Shown: piece after piece, positions 17,134 through 25,609 of the stretch | Layout of the letters: each line of letters begins with the position of its first letter | Numbering within the stretch: position 1 is the stretch's first letter | DNA from: Tabrizicola sp. | Lineage (GTDB): Bacteria > Pseudomonadota > Alphaproteobacteria > Rhodobacterales > Rhodobacteraceae | DNA: 64,000 nt | Assembly (NCBI RefSeq): GCF_030694085.1 | Contig: NZ_JAUXZE010000039.1 | Coordinates: forward strand, 124,001-188,000 | Reading direction: 5' to 3' | Program-made: the position numbers and the translations under genes | Notes under the pieces: model-generated | Told to the model about the DNA's origin: nothing | The model's input: only the letters and a program-made list of their open reading frames with translations | Database searches by the model: none

Positions 17134-18630
17134 ATGCCGCACGCGATCGGACCCCTGCTGTTTGACCCCGCCCAGCGCACCCTGACGCGCGATGGCGTGG
17201 CGGTGGAACTGGGGCAGAGGGCGGCGGACCTGCTCGTCGCCCTCATGGACGCGAAGGGGGCCCCGGTCCCGAAAGCGGACCTTATGGATCGGGTCTGGCC
17301 GGGATCGGTGGTCGAGGAAGGCAATCTGACCGTCCAGATCGCCAACCTGCGCAAGCTGATGGGGACCGATGCGAAGGGGCGGGACTGGATCGTCACCGTG
17401 CCGCGTCTGGGCTACCGGCTGGTCGTTCCCGACGGCCCCGCCCCCGGACCTGTCGGCACTACCCGACCCGTCATCGCCGCGCTGCCGTTCCAGAACCTGT
17501 CGGGTGACGTGGATTCCGACTATTTCGCCGATGGCGTGGTGGCCGACATCCTTGCCGCGCTCAGCCGCTTTGGCAAACTGGCCGTGGTGTCGCGAAGTTC
17601 GTCCTTTGTCTACAAGGGCCGGTCGCAGGAGTCCCGCAGCGTCGCGGCAGAGCTTGGGGCGGGCTACCTGCTGGAGGGATCGGTGCGCCGGGCCGGTGCC
17701 CGGTTGCGGATCACCGCTCAACTGGTCGAGGGAGCGACCGGCGTCAGCCTCTGGACCGAGCGGTTCGATGGCGATCTTGCGGAGGTCTTCGATTTTCAGG
17801 ACCGCATCACGGAACGGGTGGCAACGCTTGTCGCCCCGGCGATCGAAGCGACCGAGCTGGCGCAGTCGCGGCAAAGCCGGCCCGAAAGCATCCTGACCTA
17901 TGACATCCTCTTGCGCGCCAAGGCCTTCCTCGACGACGAGACCGAAGCGGGCAATCGCGCCGCGCATGACCTGCTGGAAAAGGCGCTGCAGCAAGAGCCG
18001 CACAATCCGCAGATCCTTGGCCACATCGTCTGGGCGCTGGAACATCGCTGCGCGATGGGCTGGCCGCTGATCCATCCCGACGACGTGCAGCGCTGTGTCG
18101 ATTATGCCCGGCGCGGGATCCAGCATGCGGCGGGCGATGCGCGGGTTCTGGGGCAATGCGCCATCGCACTGATCCAGCCCGGGCGGGATTATGAGGCTGG
18201 CATGGCCGTCATCGAACAGGCGGCCCGCGCGAACCCGAACGACATTTATGTCCTGCAGGTGGCCGGGGTCATGCACGCGCATAGCGGCGACCTGGACACC
18301 GCCTTGCACTACTTTGACCGGGCGCTGCGGCGCGGGCTGGCGGACAGTTCGATCCGCTTTGCCCTGACGGGGTCGGCCCATGTCCATATCCTGAAGGGCA
18401 ATCACTCTGTTGCGCTGGGCTTTGCCTCGCGGTCGCTGGCCCTGAACGACCGCTTTGATGCGACCTACTGGATGCTGATCGCCGGGCACGCCCATCTTGG
18501 GCAGATCGACAAGGCCCGCGACTGGCTGCGCGCGCTGCTGACGATTGCGCCGCACGTCAGTCTTGCGCGACGCCAGCACGCAAAAGCGAAAAAGCCCGGG
18601 CGCATGGCCCGGGCTTTTCCACATGGATGA
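17134..18630 (+). CDS. Winged-helix transcriptional regulator with TolB-like and TPR regions, 498 aa
   Basis: An OmpR/CadC-type winged helix occupies residues 1-95 (LMDRVWPGSVVEEGNLTVQI; VPRLGYRLVV). A TolB/FlgO-like domain at about 105-225 opens with VIAALPFQNLSGDVDSDYFA and continues with LLEGSVRRAGARLRITAQLV. A TPR-like helical region completes the protein. Such proteins are often found as one-component regulators, but no ligand is known and no membrane helix is seen. The ATG at 17134 is the natural start of the winged helix. The gene is divergent from the trans-sulfuration enzyme and may control it. The last ~14 codons run through the hsp20 terminator hairpin, so the C-terminus may be a readthrough extension. 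Confidence 0.8.
   Translation: MPHAIGPLLFDPAQRTLTRDGVAVELGQRAADLLVALMDAKGAPVPKADLMDRVWPGSVVEEGNLTVQIANLRKLMGTDAKGRDWIVTVPRLGYRLVVPDGPAPGPVGTTRPVIAALPFQNLSGDVDSDYFADGVVADILAALSRFGKLAVVSRSSSFVYKGRSQESRSVAAELGAGYLLEGSVRRAGARLRITAQLVEGATGVSLWTERFDGDLAEVFDFQDRITERVATLVAPAIEATELAQSRQSRPESILTYDILLRAKAFLDDETEAGNRAAHDLLEKALQQEPHNPQILGHIVWALEHRCAMGWPLIHPDDVQRCVDYARRGIQHAAGDARVLGQCAIALIQPGRDYEAGMAVIEQAARANPNDIYVLQVAGVMHAHSGDLDTALHYFDRALRRGLADSSIRFALTGSAHVHILKGNHSVALGFASRSLALNDRFDATYWMLIAGHAHLGQIDKARDWLRALLTIAPHVSLARRQHAKAKKPGRMARAFPHG
18590..18618 (-). terminator. Intrinsic terminator of hsp20, inside the 3' end of the facing gene
   Basis: A 12-bp stem AAAAGCCCGGGC / GCCCGGGCTTTT with a 5-nt loop. Read on the minus strand it is followed by TTTTTCGCTTTT, 19 bp after the hsp20 stop. 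It lies within the coding end of the plus-strand regulator. Confidence 0.85.
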
Positions 18631-18636
18631 CGGCGA

Positions 18637-19107
18637 TCAGTTCACCGTTTCGGCCTTGGCCTCAAGCACCGGGGTCGCGCCGCTTTCACGGGCGATCTCG
18701 ATCCGGCGGGGCTTCATCGCCTCGGGCACTTCGCGGACGAGGTCGATGTGCAGCATCCCATGCTCATGCGCGGCGCCTGCGACGCGGACGTGGTCCGCCA
18801 GGGCAAAGCGGCGCTCGAAGGCGCGGGTGGCGATGCCACGGTGCAGGTAGGTGCGGTCGGTCTCGTCAGCGGCCTTGCGGGCCGAGACCAGAAGCGAGCC
18901 GTCCTTCACTTCGACGCTGAGGTCGTCCGGGGTAAACCCGGCGACGGCGATCGAGATGCGATAGGCATCCTCGGCGGTCTTTTCGATGTTGTAGGGCGGA
19001 TAGGTCGGCTGGGCCACATCGGTGGACAGGACCCGGTCCATCAGGTCGGCGATGCGGTCAAAGCCGACGGTGGCACGGTAAAGCGGCGCGAAATCAAGGT
19101 TGCGCAT
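18637..19107 (-). CDS. Small heat-shock protein Hsp20 (IbpA-like), 156 aa
   Basis: An alpha-crystallin chaperone that holds unfolding proteins. The N-terminus MRNLDFAPLYRATVGFDRI and PPYNIEKTAEDAYRISIAVA are typical of alphaproteobacterial IbpA-type Hsp20. The beta-sandwich is at about residues 38-128, with GIATRAFERRFALADHV near the end, followed by a short tail. The start is decided by the ribosome site: AGGAGG sits six bases before the ATG at 19107, whereas the alternative ATG at 19113 touches it. An RpoH-type promoter lies about 90 bp upstream and an intrinsic terminator follows. Confidence 0.92.
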   Translation of the reverse strand: MRNLDFAPLYRATVGFDRIADLMDRVLSTDVAQPTYPPYNIEKTAEDAYRISIAVAGFTPDDLSVEVKDGSLLVSARKAADETDRTYLHRGIATRAFERRFALADHVRVAGAAHEHGMLHIDLVREVPEAMKPRRIEIARESGATPVLEAKAETVN

Positions 19108-19197
19108 TGTCATCCTCCTGGAAGCGATGTCAGAGGCCTTCCCCGTGAGGGGGCAAGGCGGGTTGACCGGGCCCGTCATGGCACCCGGATGACAGTC

Positions 19198-19226
19198 AGG
19201 TAGGTAACGGAAAACCCGGTTTCAAG
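19198..19226 (-). promoter_or_regulatory. Candidate RpoH (sigma-32) promoter of hsp20
   Basis: On the minus strand CTTG (19226-19223, within CTTGAAAC) is followed by exactly 18 bases and then CCTACCT (19204-19198). This fits the alphaproteobacterial heat-shock promoter pattern CTTG-N17/18-CYTATnT. It starts just past the protease stop codon. Confidence 0.65.
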
Positions 19227-19230
19227 ACGT

Positions 19231-20073
19231 TCAGGGCGACAGGAACTTCGCCCCGCCACTGGCCCCGGACCCTGAGGTGATGCGCTTCGACGGCTTGCCG
19301 GGCATGCCGGTGACGGCGGCACCCCGGCCTTCGTCGGGTGCGGCCTTGGCCTCGCTTGTCGCCTGACCACTGCGCAATGCGGCCTTCAGCCGGGCGACCT
19401 GCTCGGGCAGTTCCATTCCGAAAGAGACAGTCTGCCCGTCCCATTCGCCGCCAGCGGAAATCATCGAGACGATCTTCGCCCGGTAGCCCGACCGTTCAAG
19501 GACCGGCGCGCCCGACGAGCCGTGGGTCACATCGCAGTCCACTGCGATCTGGCGGTCCTCGCGCCCGACGACCTTGCAGACGCGCTGCCAGGACAGGGCC
19601 TCGTGCCGACCCTCGGCGTAGGAGACGACACTGACCTTGTCGCCGTTCGCGGGCCGGGCGACCACAAAGGGCGAGATCACCGCGCTGGGAACCGGCTCGG
19701 CCAGTTGCAGAAGGGCTACATCAAGGTCGATCATCTCGACCGGGACCGGGTCGAGGTTGCGATAGGCCGGATCGACGATGGTTCGGACGACGCGGGCCTC
19801 GACCAGAGCCGTGCCGTAGGCAAGGCCGGCGCGGAAGGTGATGCGGTCGGCGGCCACCGGCACACCGCCACGGTCCAGCACGCAATGACCGGCCGTCAGC
19901 ACCAGGTCGGCTGCGATCAGCGCGCCAGTACAAAAGCCGCCATCCGCAATATCCACCCGACCGACGGGTTCGAAGCCGCGGAGCTCTTCGCGGGTGACCA
20001 GCTCGACAAGGCCGGAATTCCCTTGCGCCGCAGCCGCGCCGGCCAGCAGGAAAAGCGCAACGACCGCCCTCAT
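19231..20073 (-). CDS. Exported trypsin-like serine protease, 280 aa (downstream paralogue)
   Basis: A signal peptide (MRAVVALFLLAGAAAAQG) precedes a chymotrypsin-fold domain with the triad His63 (LTAGHC), Asp118 (IDLDVALLQL) and Ser187 (HGSSGAPV). All three are intact, so it should be active in the periplasm or outside the cell. A Gly/Ser-rich tail ends SGASGGAKFLSP. Its start overlaps the stop of the upstream protease by 4 bp, so the two are co-translated. The pair share the same architecture and tail and arose by duplication. The substrate is unknown. Confidence 0.88.
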   Translation of the reverse strand: MRAVVALFLLAGAAAAQGNSGLVELVTREELRGFEPVGRVDIADGGFCTGALIAADLVLTAGHCVLDRGGVPVAADRITFRAGLAYGTALVEARVVRTIVDPAYRNLDPVPVEMIDLDVALLQLAEPVPSAVISPFVVARPANGDKVSVVSYAEGRHEALSWQRVCKVVGREDRQIAVDCDVTHGSSGAPVLERSGYRAKIVSMISAGGEWDGQTVSFGMELPEQVARLKAALRSGQATSEAKAAPDEGRGAAVTGMPGKPSKRITSGSGASGGAKFLSP

Positions 20074-20885
20074 GGCCGGACGAACTTTGCACCCGCTCCG
20101 GTGCCACCGGAAATCACGCTGACCGCCCTGGCGCCCCCGGCCGATTCGGCGCGGCTGTCCTCCAGCGCGGCGCGCAGGGCAATCAGCGGCTCGGCAAGCG
20201 GAACGGCAACGGCGACCTTGCGACCGTCAACCTCGGCCTTGGCCGAGATCACCGAGACGACTCGGGCCACCCCGTTCTCGAAGGTGAAGACCGGCGCGCC
20301 GGACGATCCGAAATCGACGTTGCAGGTCAGAATCAGTGCCTGACGTTCGTCGGCCAGAACCTCGCAGGCTTCCTGGATCGAGGGGGCTTGCTCACGATAC
20401 TGGGCGTAGGAGACGACGCCGACCGGATCGCCCTGGACCGGAGCCGCGCCGGTCTGGAACGGTTCAAGCGAGGGCAGTCGGATCGGCTGGCTCAATTCAA
20501 GAAGGGCGAGGTCCCCACTGACGCGGTCCAGCTTGTCCGTCGCCCCGTAACGGTAGTCGGGGTGGGTCACGGCCCGGGTGACGCTGCGGTAGGCCACGGC
20601 GCGGCCATTGCGAAAACCGGCCTGGAATTCCATCTCCTCGGGCCGCATCTGGACTCCGGTGGTCTTGTCGTACAGGCAGTGCGCCGCCGTCAGAACCAGT
20701 TGCGGGCCAATAAGCGCCCCGGTGCAGAAGCCGTGCTTGCCCATGATCAGCTTGCCCACCGCATCCCAGCCGCGCGCGTCATCCGCCGTTTCCAGCTTGA
20801 AGAGCCCGTCGTCCAGGGTCTGCGTCTGGGCCATGCCCGCAAGGGCCAGCGCGGCCGCCAGTAGACCGGGGATCAGGTGACGCAT
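20070..20885 (-). CDS. Exported trypsin-like serine protease, 271 aa (upstream paralogue)
   Basis: The signal peptide is MRHLIPGLLAAALALAGMAQ. The catalytic triad is His69 (LTAAHC), Asp125 (SGDLALLEL) and Ser195 (FGSSGAPVF), with two Cys positions equivalent to those of its neighbour. The C-terminal tail ends GGTGAGAKFVRP, matching the tail of the downstream gene. The signal peptide and intact triad suggest a secreted, active enzyme. The gene leads a two-gene operon and is separated from glcF by about 90 bp. Confidence 0.88.
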   Translation of the reverse strand: MRHLIPGLLAAALALAGMAQTQTLDDGLFKLETADDARGWDAVGKLIMGKHGFCTGALIGPQLVLTAAHCLYDKTTGVQMRPEEMEFQAGFRNGRAVAYRSVTRAVTHPDYRYGATDKLDRVSGDLALLELSQPIRLPSLEPFQTGAAPVQGDPVGVVSYAQYREQAPSIQEACEVLADERQALILTCNVDFGSSGAPVFTFENGVARVVSVISAKAEVDGRKVAVAVPLAEPLIALRAALEDSRAESAGGARAVSVISGGTGAGAKFVRP

Positions 20886-20974
20886 GGAACCTCCCCTTTC
20901 CGCGCAGCCATCAGCGCTACACCTGCGCTTCGTTAGACTGGCACTTTGGCGGATTTGCGGCGTCGCGCAAGGGC

Positions 20975-22261
20975 TCAGACGTCAAGCGCGCGCGGTTTCG
21001 GCCCGCCTGTGGCCCAGTCGAGGAGTTCAACCGTATGCACGACCGGAACCTCGGTGCCCGAGCCGATCTGCATCATGCAGCCGATGTTGCCCGCCGCGAT
21101 CACCTGAGGGGATTTCGCCTCCAGCGTCTGCACCTTCCGGCGCTTGAGCTCGGCGCTGATTTCGGGTTGCAGCAGGTTGTAGGTCCCGGCGCTGCCGCAA
21201 CACAAATGACTGTCGGCGGGCTCCACGACCTCGAAACCGGCCCGTTTCAGAAGGTCCTTCGGCGCGGACTTGATCTGCTGGCCGTGCTGCAGGCTGCAGG
21301 CAGCGTGATAGGCGATGCGCAGGCCCTTCGGCGCGCCTTGCGGCAGGCCAAGTGTGACCAGCACTTCACTGATATCCTTGGCCAATCCGGCCACCGTCGC
21401 CGCGTCCCCGGCCAACGGGTCAGTGCGGAACATGTGGCCGTAGTCCTTTACAGTCGTCCCGCAGCCCGAGGTGTTGATGATGACGGCATCCAGCCCCCCG
21501 GCGCGCTTCTCGGCCATCCAGGCGCGGATGTTGGCGGCGGCATGGGCATGGGACAGGTCCTCCTTGCCCATGTGATGCGTCAGCGCCCCGCAGCAGCCCT
21601 GGCCCTCGGCCACCACGACCTCGCAGCCCAGCCGCCGCAGAAGCCGGATGGTGGCATCGTTGATGTCGGTGTTCAGCGCCTTCTGCGCACAGCCGGTCAT
21701 CAGCGCGACCCGCATACGGCGTTCGCCCTGGGCGGGAAAGACCTGGGGGTCGTCGTTGCGACTGACGGGTGGGATCGTCTTCGGCGCCATTCGCAGCATC
21801 GCCTGGACACGCGCGTCGGGGATCATCCAGGCGAAGGGCTTGCCGACCTTGGCCGCCAGCAGCGCCAGCCGGAAGCGCCCCGGATAGGGGATCACCCGCG
21901 CCAGAACCGCGCGCAGAAGCCGGTCCATGAAGGGCCGCCTGTAGGTCCTTTCGATATGCGCACGCGCGTGGTCGACGAGGTGCATGTAATGCACACCCGA
22001 GGGGCAGGTGGTCATGCAGGCCAGGCACGAGAGGCAGCGGTCGATGTGCTTGACGGTCTTTTCGTCCGCCGGGCGACCGGCCTCCAGCATGTCCTTGATC
22101 AGGTAGATCCGGCCCCTGGGACTGTCGAGTTCATCGCCAAGCACCTGATAGGTCGGGCAGGTCGCGGTGCAGAAGCCGCAATGCACGCAGGACCGCAGGA
22201 TCTCGTTGGCCCGCTTGATCCCGGGATCGGCAAGCTGTTCGGGCGTGAAGTTCGTCTGCAT
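20975..22261 (-). CDS. glcF: Glycolate oxidase iron-sulfur subunit GlcF
   Basis: A 428-aa subunit that passes electrons from the flavin subunits of glycolate oxidase towards the quinone pool. Two 4Fe-4S motifs are visible: Cys25, 28, 31 and 35 (CVHCGFCTATCPTY) and Cys76, 79, 82 and 86 (CLSCLACMTTCPSG). Two cysteine-rich CCG domains follow (EGQGCCGALTHHMGK near 240 and DSHLCCGSAGTYNLLQ near 365). The start at 22261 overlaps the glcE stop by one base (TGATG), which excludes upstream starts. It is the last gene of the glcDEF operon. Confidence 0.95.
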   Translation of the reverse strand: MQTNFTPEQLADPGIKRANEILRSCVHCGFCTATCPTYQVLGDELDSPRGRIYLIKDMLEAGRPADEKTVKHIDRCLSCLACMTTCPSGVHYMHLVDHARAHIERTYRRPFMDRLLRAVLARVIPYPGRFRLALLAAKVGKPFAWMIPDARVQAMLRMAPKTIPPVSRNDDPQVFPAQGERRMRVALMTGCAQKALNTDINDATIRLLRRLGCEVVVAEGQGCCGALTHHMGKEDLSHAHAAANIRAWMAEKRAGGLDAVIINTSGCGTTVKDYGHMFRTDPLAGDAATVAGLAKDISEVLVTLGLPQGAPKGLRIAYHAACSLQHGQQIKSAPKDLLKRAGFEVVEPADSHLCCGSAGTYNLLQPEISAELKRRKVQTLEAKSPQVIAAGNIGCMMQIGSGTEVPVVHTVELLDWATGGPKPRALDV

Positions 22262-23340
22262 CAGATCATGCCCCGGTTCAGGATCCCGCGCGGATCGAAC
22301 TTCGCCTTCACGCCAGCGACCAGCGCTGCCACTTCCGGTGCCTCGGGCGGGAAGACCGGGCCGCCCTGACCGCAAACCAGCGTGGCATGGCCCCGCCCTG
22401 CGACGGCCGCCGCGACCTGCGCCCCCCTGGCCGGCTGCAACAGCAGCCAGATCAGACCGCCGCCCCAGTCCCATACGGCCTCGCCTTCCAGCTGCGCCAC
22501 GATCTCCGCGGCGGCGGTGGGAAGGGTGGCAATCCGCCACACATCGCCCGGCTTGCCCTGCAAGGGCGACACGTCGCGCACCGCGCGCCAGAGCGCCGCC
22601 GAGCCCTCGGCCTCGACGACCGATACCTCGCCGCCAAGCCGCGCGGTCAGCTCCCTCACCCGATAGGCCACCGACCCGGCCATTCCCTCGACGCGCACCA
22701 GCGATCGCCCCGAATGTCGTGCCGCCCCCGAGACGTCGAAGGGTGAGCCCAACGCCAGCCGCAAGGCTGCCAGCCCCGCCTCGTCCCCCAGCCCCTCGAT
22801 CACCAGCGTCGCTTCGGCCTCGGGCACGGCCTGCACCTTGAAGCTGACCTCGCTCAGCACACCCAGCACGCCAAGGCTCCCCGCCAGCAGCTTCACCAGG
22901 TCATAGCCGGTGACATTCTTCATCACCCGCCCGCCGTTCTTGACCACGGTCCCGGTCCCGTCGACGAAGCGCACCCCCAGCGCCGCGTCCCGCGCTGCGC
23001 CCACCTGCACCCGGCGCGGGCCCGAGGCGTTGGCCGCCAGCACGCCGCCGATGGTCGAGACCCCGACGCGCCCCAAGAGCCCGCGCAGGTCCGGCACTTC
23101 GAAGGCCAGCCGCTGCCGTTCCCCTGCCAGCACCCGTTCCACTTCCGCCACTGGAGTTCCGGCCCTGACCACCAGCGTCAGCGCGCCGGGTTCGTAAAGC
23201 TCCACCCCCGACAGGCCGCCGGTTTCCAGGACCTCGCCCACCGGATGTCCCAGCGTCCGCGTCCCGCCGCCCCGCACCAGAAGCGGACCCAAGGTCCCTG
23301 CCACCGCCTCTGCCAGTTCCGCTTCACTCGAAGGCCGCAT
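22261..23340 (-). CDS. glcE: Glycolate oxidase FAD-binding subunit GlcE
   Basis: A 359-aa FAD-binding (type 4, PCMH fold) protein, the shorter flavin subunit of glycolate oxidase. FAD contacts are visible in LLVRGGGTRTLGHPVG near residue 30 and TIGGVLAANASGPRRV near 100, then GRVMKNVTGYDLVKLLAGSL, which is typical of GlcE. I start at the ATG at 23340 with AGGCAGG upstream. An ATG at 23355 is possible. Between this gene and glcD lies a repeat of the AAATATCCCGGG family. Confidence 0.93.
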   Translation of the reverse strand: MRPSSEAELAEAVAGTLGPLLVRGGGTRTLGHPVGEVLETGGLSGVELYEPGALTLVVRAGTPVAEVERVLAGERQRLAFEVPDLRGLLGRVGVSTIGGVLAANASGPRRVQVGAARDAALGVRFVDGTGTVVKNGGRVMKNVTGYDLVKLLAGSLGVLGVLSEVSFKVQAVPEAEATLVIEGLGDEAGLAALRLALGSPFDVSGAARHSGRSLVRVEGMAGSVAYRVRELTARLGGEVSVVEAEGSAALWRAVRDVSPLQGKPGDVWRIATLPTAAAEIVAQLEGEAVWDWGGGLIWLLLQPARGAQVAAAVAGRGHATLVCGQGGPVFPPEAPEVAALVAGVKAKFDPRGILNRGMI

Positions 23341-23363
23341 CGACCTGCCTTTCATCTTTGCAG

Positions 23364-23397
23364 AAATATCCCGGGGGTCCGGGGGCAGCGCCCCCGG
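23364..23397. repeat. AAATATCCCGGG-type repeat with GC hairpin, copy 1
   Basis: AAATATCCCGGGGG (from 23364) is followed by the hairpin CCGGGGGC-AGC-GCCCCCGG (23379-23397). It lies between glcD and glcE, inside the operon. A second copy at 55226 has the same lead sequence and GCAGCGC core but different, still paired stem bases. Confidence 0.8.
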
Positions 23398-23402
23398 CGG
23401 GT

Positions 23403-24836
23403 TCAGCCAGCGCGCCGCGTCGCGCTGCTTGCCAACGGAAACACCTTAGCCGGGTTCAGAAGCCACTTCGGGTCGAACACATCCTTCACCCGCATCTGCG
23501 CCTCCATGTCGGCGGGCGCGAACTGCACGGACATCAGATCGCGTTTCTCGATGCCGACGCCGTGCTCACCCGTGAGACAGCCGCCAACCTCGACGCAAAG
23601 CTTCAGGATCTCGGCCCCGAAGGCCTCGCAGCGCTCCAGGTCCCCCGGCGTGTTCGCATTGAACAGGATCAGCGGGTGCATGTTGCCATCACCCGCGTGG
23701 AAGACGTTGCCGACGTCCAGACCGAATTCGCGGCTCATCTCGCCGATACGGCGCAGGACATGGGGCAAAGACGACACCGGGATCGTGCCGTCCAGGCACA
23801 TGTAGTCGTTGATCTGCCCCATCGCACCGAACGCACTTTTCCGTCCCAGCCAGATGCGTTTGGCCTGGTCCTCGTCCGCCGCTTCGCGGAACTCCACCGG
23901 GTCGTGGGCCAGCGCGATCTGGCGGATGCGGCCCAGCTGTTCGGCGATCTCGGCCTCCGACCCCTCGACCTCGATGATGAGGAGCGCCTCGCAATCGGGG
24001 TACCCGGCCTTGGCGAAGGCTTCCGTGGCGCGGATGCAGGGGCGGTCCATGAACTCGATGGCGACCGGCAGGATGCCGGCCTTGATGATGTCGCTGACGC
24101 AGGCCCCCGCGACCTCGTTCGAATTGAAGCCGACCAGCACCGGCCGCGCCCCTTCCGGCTTTGGCAGGATGCGCAGCCATGCCTCGGTCACCACGCCCAG
24201 CTGGCCCTCGGACCCGCAGACGACGCCCAAGAGGTCCAGCCCCGCCGGTTCCCCCCAGGGCCCGCCCAGGGTGACCACGGTGCCGTCCATCTTCACCAGC
24301 GTCACGCCCAGAAGGTTGTTCGTCGTCACCCCGTATTTCAGGCAATGCGCCCCGCCCGAATTCATCGCGATGTTCCCGGCGATGGCACAGGCCAGCTGGC
24401 TGGAGGGGTCAGGCGCGTAGAAGAACCCCTCGGCCTCGACCGCGCCGGAAACCGACAGGTTCGTCCGTCCCGACTGCACCCGGATGAAGCGGTTGTCGTA
24501 GTCCGTCTGGATCACCGCGTTCATCCGGGCAACCCCAAGGATCACGCTGTCCGCCGTCGGCATTGCGCCACCGGCGAGCGACGTCCCCGACCCGCGCGGC
24601 ACCACCGGCACACCTTCTTCCCAGCAGACGCGCAGCACGCGGGAAACCTCTTCGGTCGTGCGCGGAAGGACAGCGGCGAGCGGGGGGCAGCGGTAGGCGG
24701 TCAACGCGTCACATTCGTAGACACGCAGTTCCGCAAGCGCGTCGATCACGCTGTCGGGCGGCAGGACGGCACGCAGCCGCGCCACGATCCGCGCCTTGCG
24801 GGCGATGACCCCCTGGTCGGGCGCTGGCATGTCCAT
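23403..24836 (-). CDS. glcD: Glycolate oxidase FAD-linked subunit GlcD
   Basis: A 477-aa flavoprotein that oxidises glycolate to glyoxylate. The PCMH FAD-binding domain shows VPRGSGTSLAGGAMPTADS (about 83-101) and NSGGAHCLKYGVTTNN (about 157-172). The C-terminal FAD-oxidase domain shows VFHAGDGNMHPLIL and the HGVGIEKRDLM motif near residue 425. All are hallmarks of GlcD. The start at 24836 has GGGAG seven bases upstream. The order D-E-F on one strand implies an operon. No GlcC-type regulator is present in the window. A hydroxypyruvate isomerase gene at 34.5 kb also serves glyoxylate metabolism. Confidence 0.95.
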   Translation of the reverse strand: MDMPAPDQGVIARKARIVARLRAVLPPDSVIDALAELRVYECDALTAYRCPPLAAVLPRTTEEVSRVLRVCWEEGVPVVPRGSGTSLAGGAMPTADSVILGVARMNAVIQTDYDNRFIRVQSGRTNLSVSGAVEAEGFFYAPDPSSQLACAIAGNIAMNSGGAHCLKYGVTTNNLLGVTLVKMDGTVVTLGGPWGEPAGLDLLGVVCGSEGQLGVVTEAWLRILPKPEGARPVLVGFNSNEVAGACVSDIIKAGILPVAIEFMDRPCIRATEAFAKAGYPDCEALLIIEVEGSEAEIAEQLGRIRQIALAHDPVEFREAADEDQAKRIWLGRKSAFGAMGQINDYMCLDGTIPVSSLPHVLRRIGEMSREFGLDVGNVFHAGDGNMHPLILFNANTPGDLERCEAFGAEILKLCVEVGGCLTGEHGVGIEKRDLMSVQFAPADMEAQMRVKDVFDPKWLLNPAKVFPLASSATRRAG

Positions 24837-24919
24837 CGGCAATCTCCCGTCTGACTGGTAAAGAAATATAACCAATTTGCCCTGCTGACAAGAAGAATCC
24901 CCGCCCCTAGTCTTCGCGC

Positions 24920-25609
24920 ATGACGATGGACCTTGGCAGCCTCCCGACGCTTGACCTGATCCTGCTGGCCGGTCTGATCCTGGCGTGGCTCGTTTCGGGC
25001 TGGCTTAGTGAACATCCACCCCGCAGCCTGCCGTCGGTATCGCTGCTGATGGAGGAGTACCGGCGCGACTGGATGCGGACCTTCGTTACCCGCGAGCCGC
25101 GGATCTTCGACGCGACACTGATCGACAGCCTGCGCCAAGGCACGGCCTTCTTCGCCAGCGCCTGCATGATTGCCATCGGCGGCGGGGTCGCGCTGATCGG
25201 CAATGCCGCGGCGGTGCAAAGGCTGACCGAGGAGCTGCCGTTGAACGGGCCGGGGCCCGAGGTCGCGCTGAAGATGCTGCCGGTGATCGGGTTCCTGGCC
25301 AATGCGCTTTTGAAGTTCGTCTGGGCGCACCGGCTGTTCGGTTATTGCTCGATCCTGATGGCCGCCGTCCCGAACGACCCCCAGCACCCCCTGGCCTTCC
25401 ACCGCGCCGGTCAGGCAGCCGAGATCAACATCACCGCCGCGCGCAGCTTCAACCGGGGCCTGAAGTCGATCTACTTCGCCCTTGCCGCGCTGGGATGGCT
25501 GCTTGGCCCCTGGGGATTTCTGACCGGCACCGTCCTGGCTACCGGCATCCTTCTGCGGCGCGAATTCGCCAGCCATTCACGCCGGGTCATACTCGCGCGC
25601 GAGCCGTAA
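24920..25609 (+). CDS. DUF599 membrane protein, 229 aa
   Basis: An integral membrane protein with four predicted helices (about residues 11-30, 72-95, 113-130 and 193-215). The conserved block MEEYRRDWM is followed by DATLIDSLRQGTAFFASACM, diagnostic of DUF599. The function of the family is unknown. It is divergent from glcD and its last 33 bp overlap the convergent amine oxidase gene, leaving no terminator space. The start at 24920 is the first of two closely spaced ATGs. Confidence 0.85.
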   Translation: MTMDLGSLPTLDLILLAGLILAWLVSGWLSEHPPRSLPSVSLLMEEYRRDWMRTFVTREPRIFDATLIDSLRQGTAFFASACMIAIGGGVALIGNAAAVQRLTEELPLNGPGPEVALKMLPVIGFLANALLKFVWAHRLFGYCSILMAAVPNDPQHPLAFHRAGQAAEINITAARSFNRGLKSIYFALAALGWLLGPWGFLTGTVLATGILLRREFASHSRRVILAREP

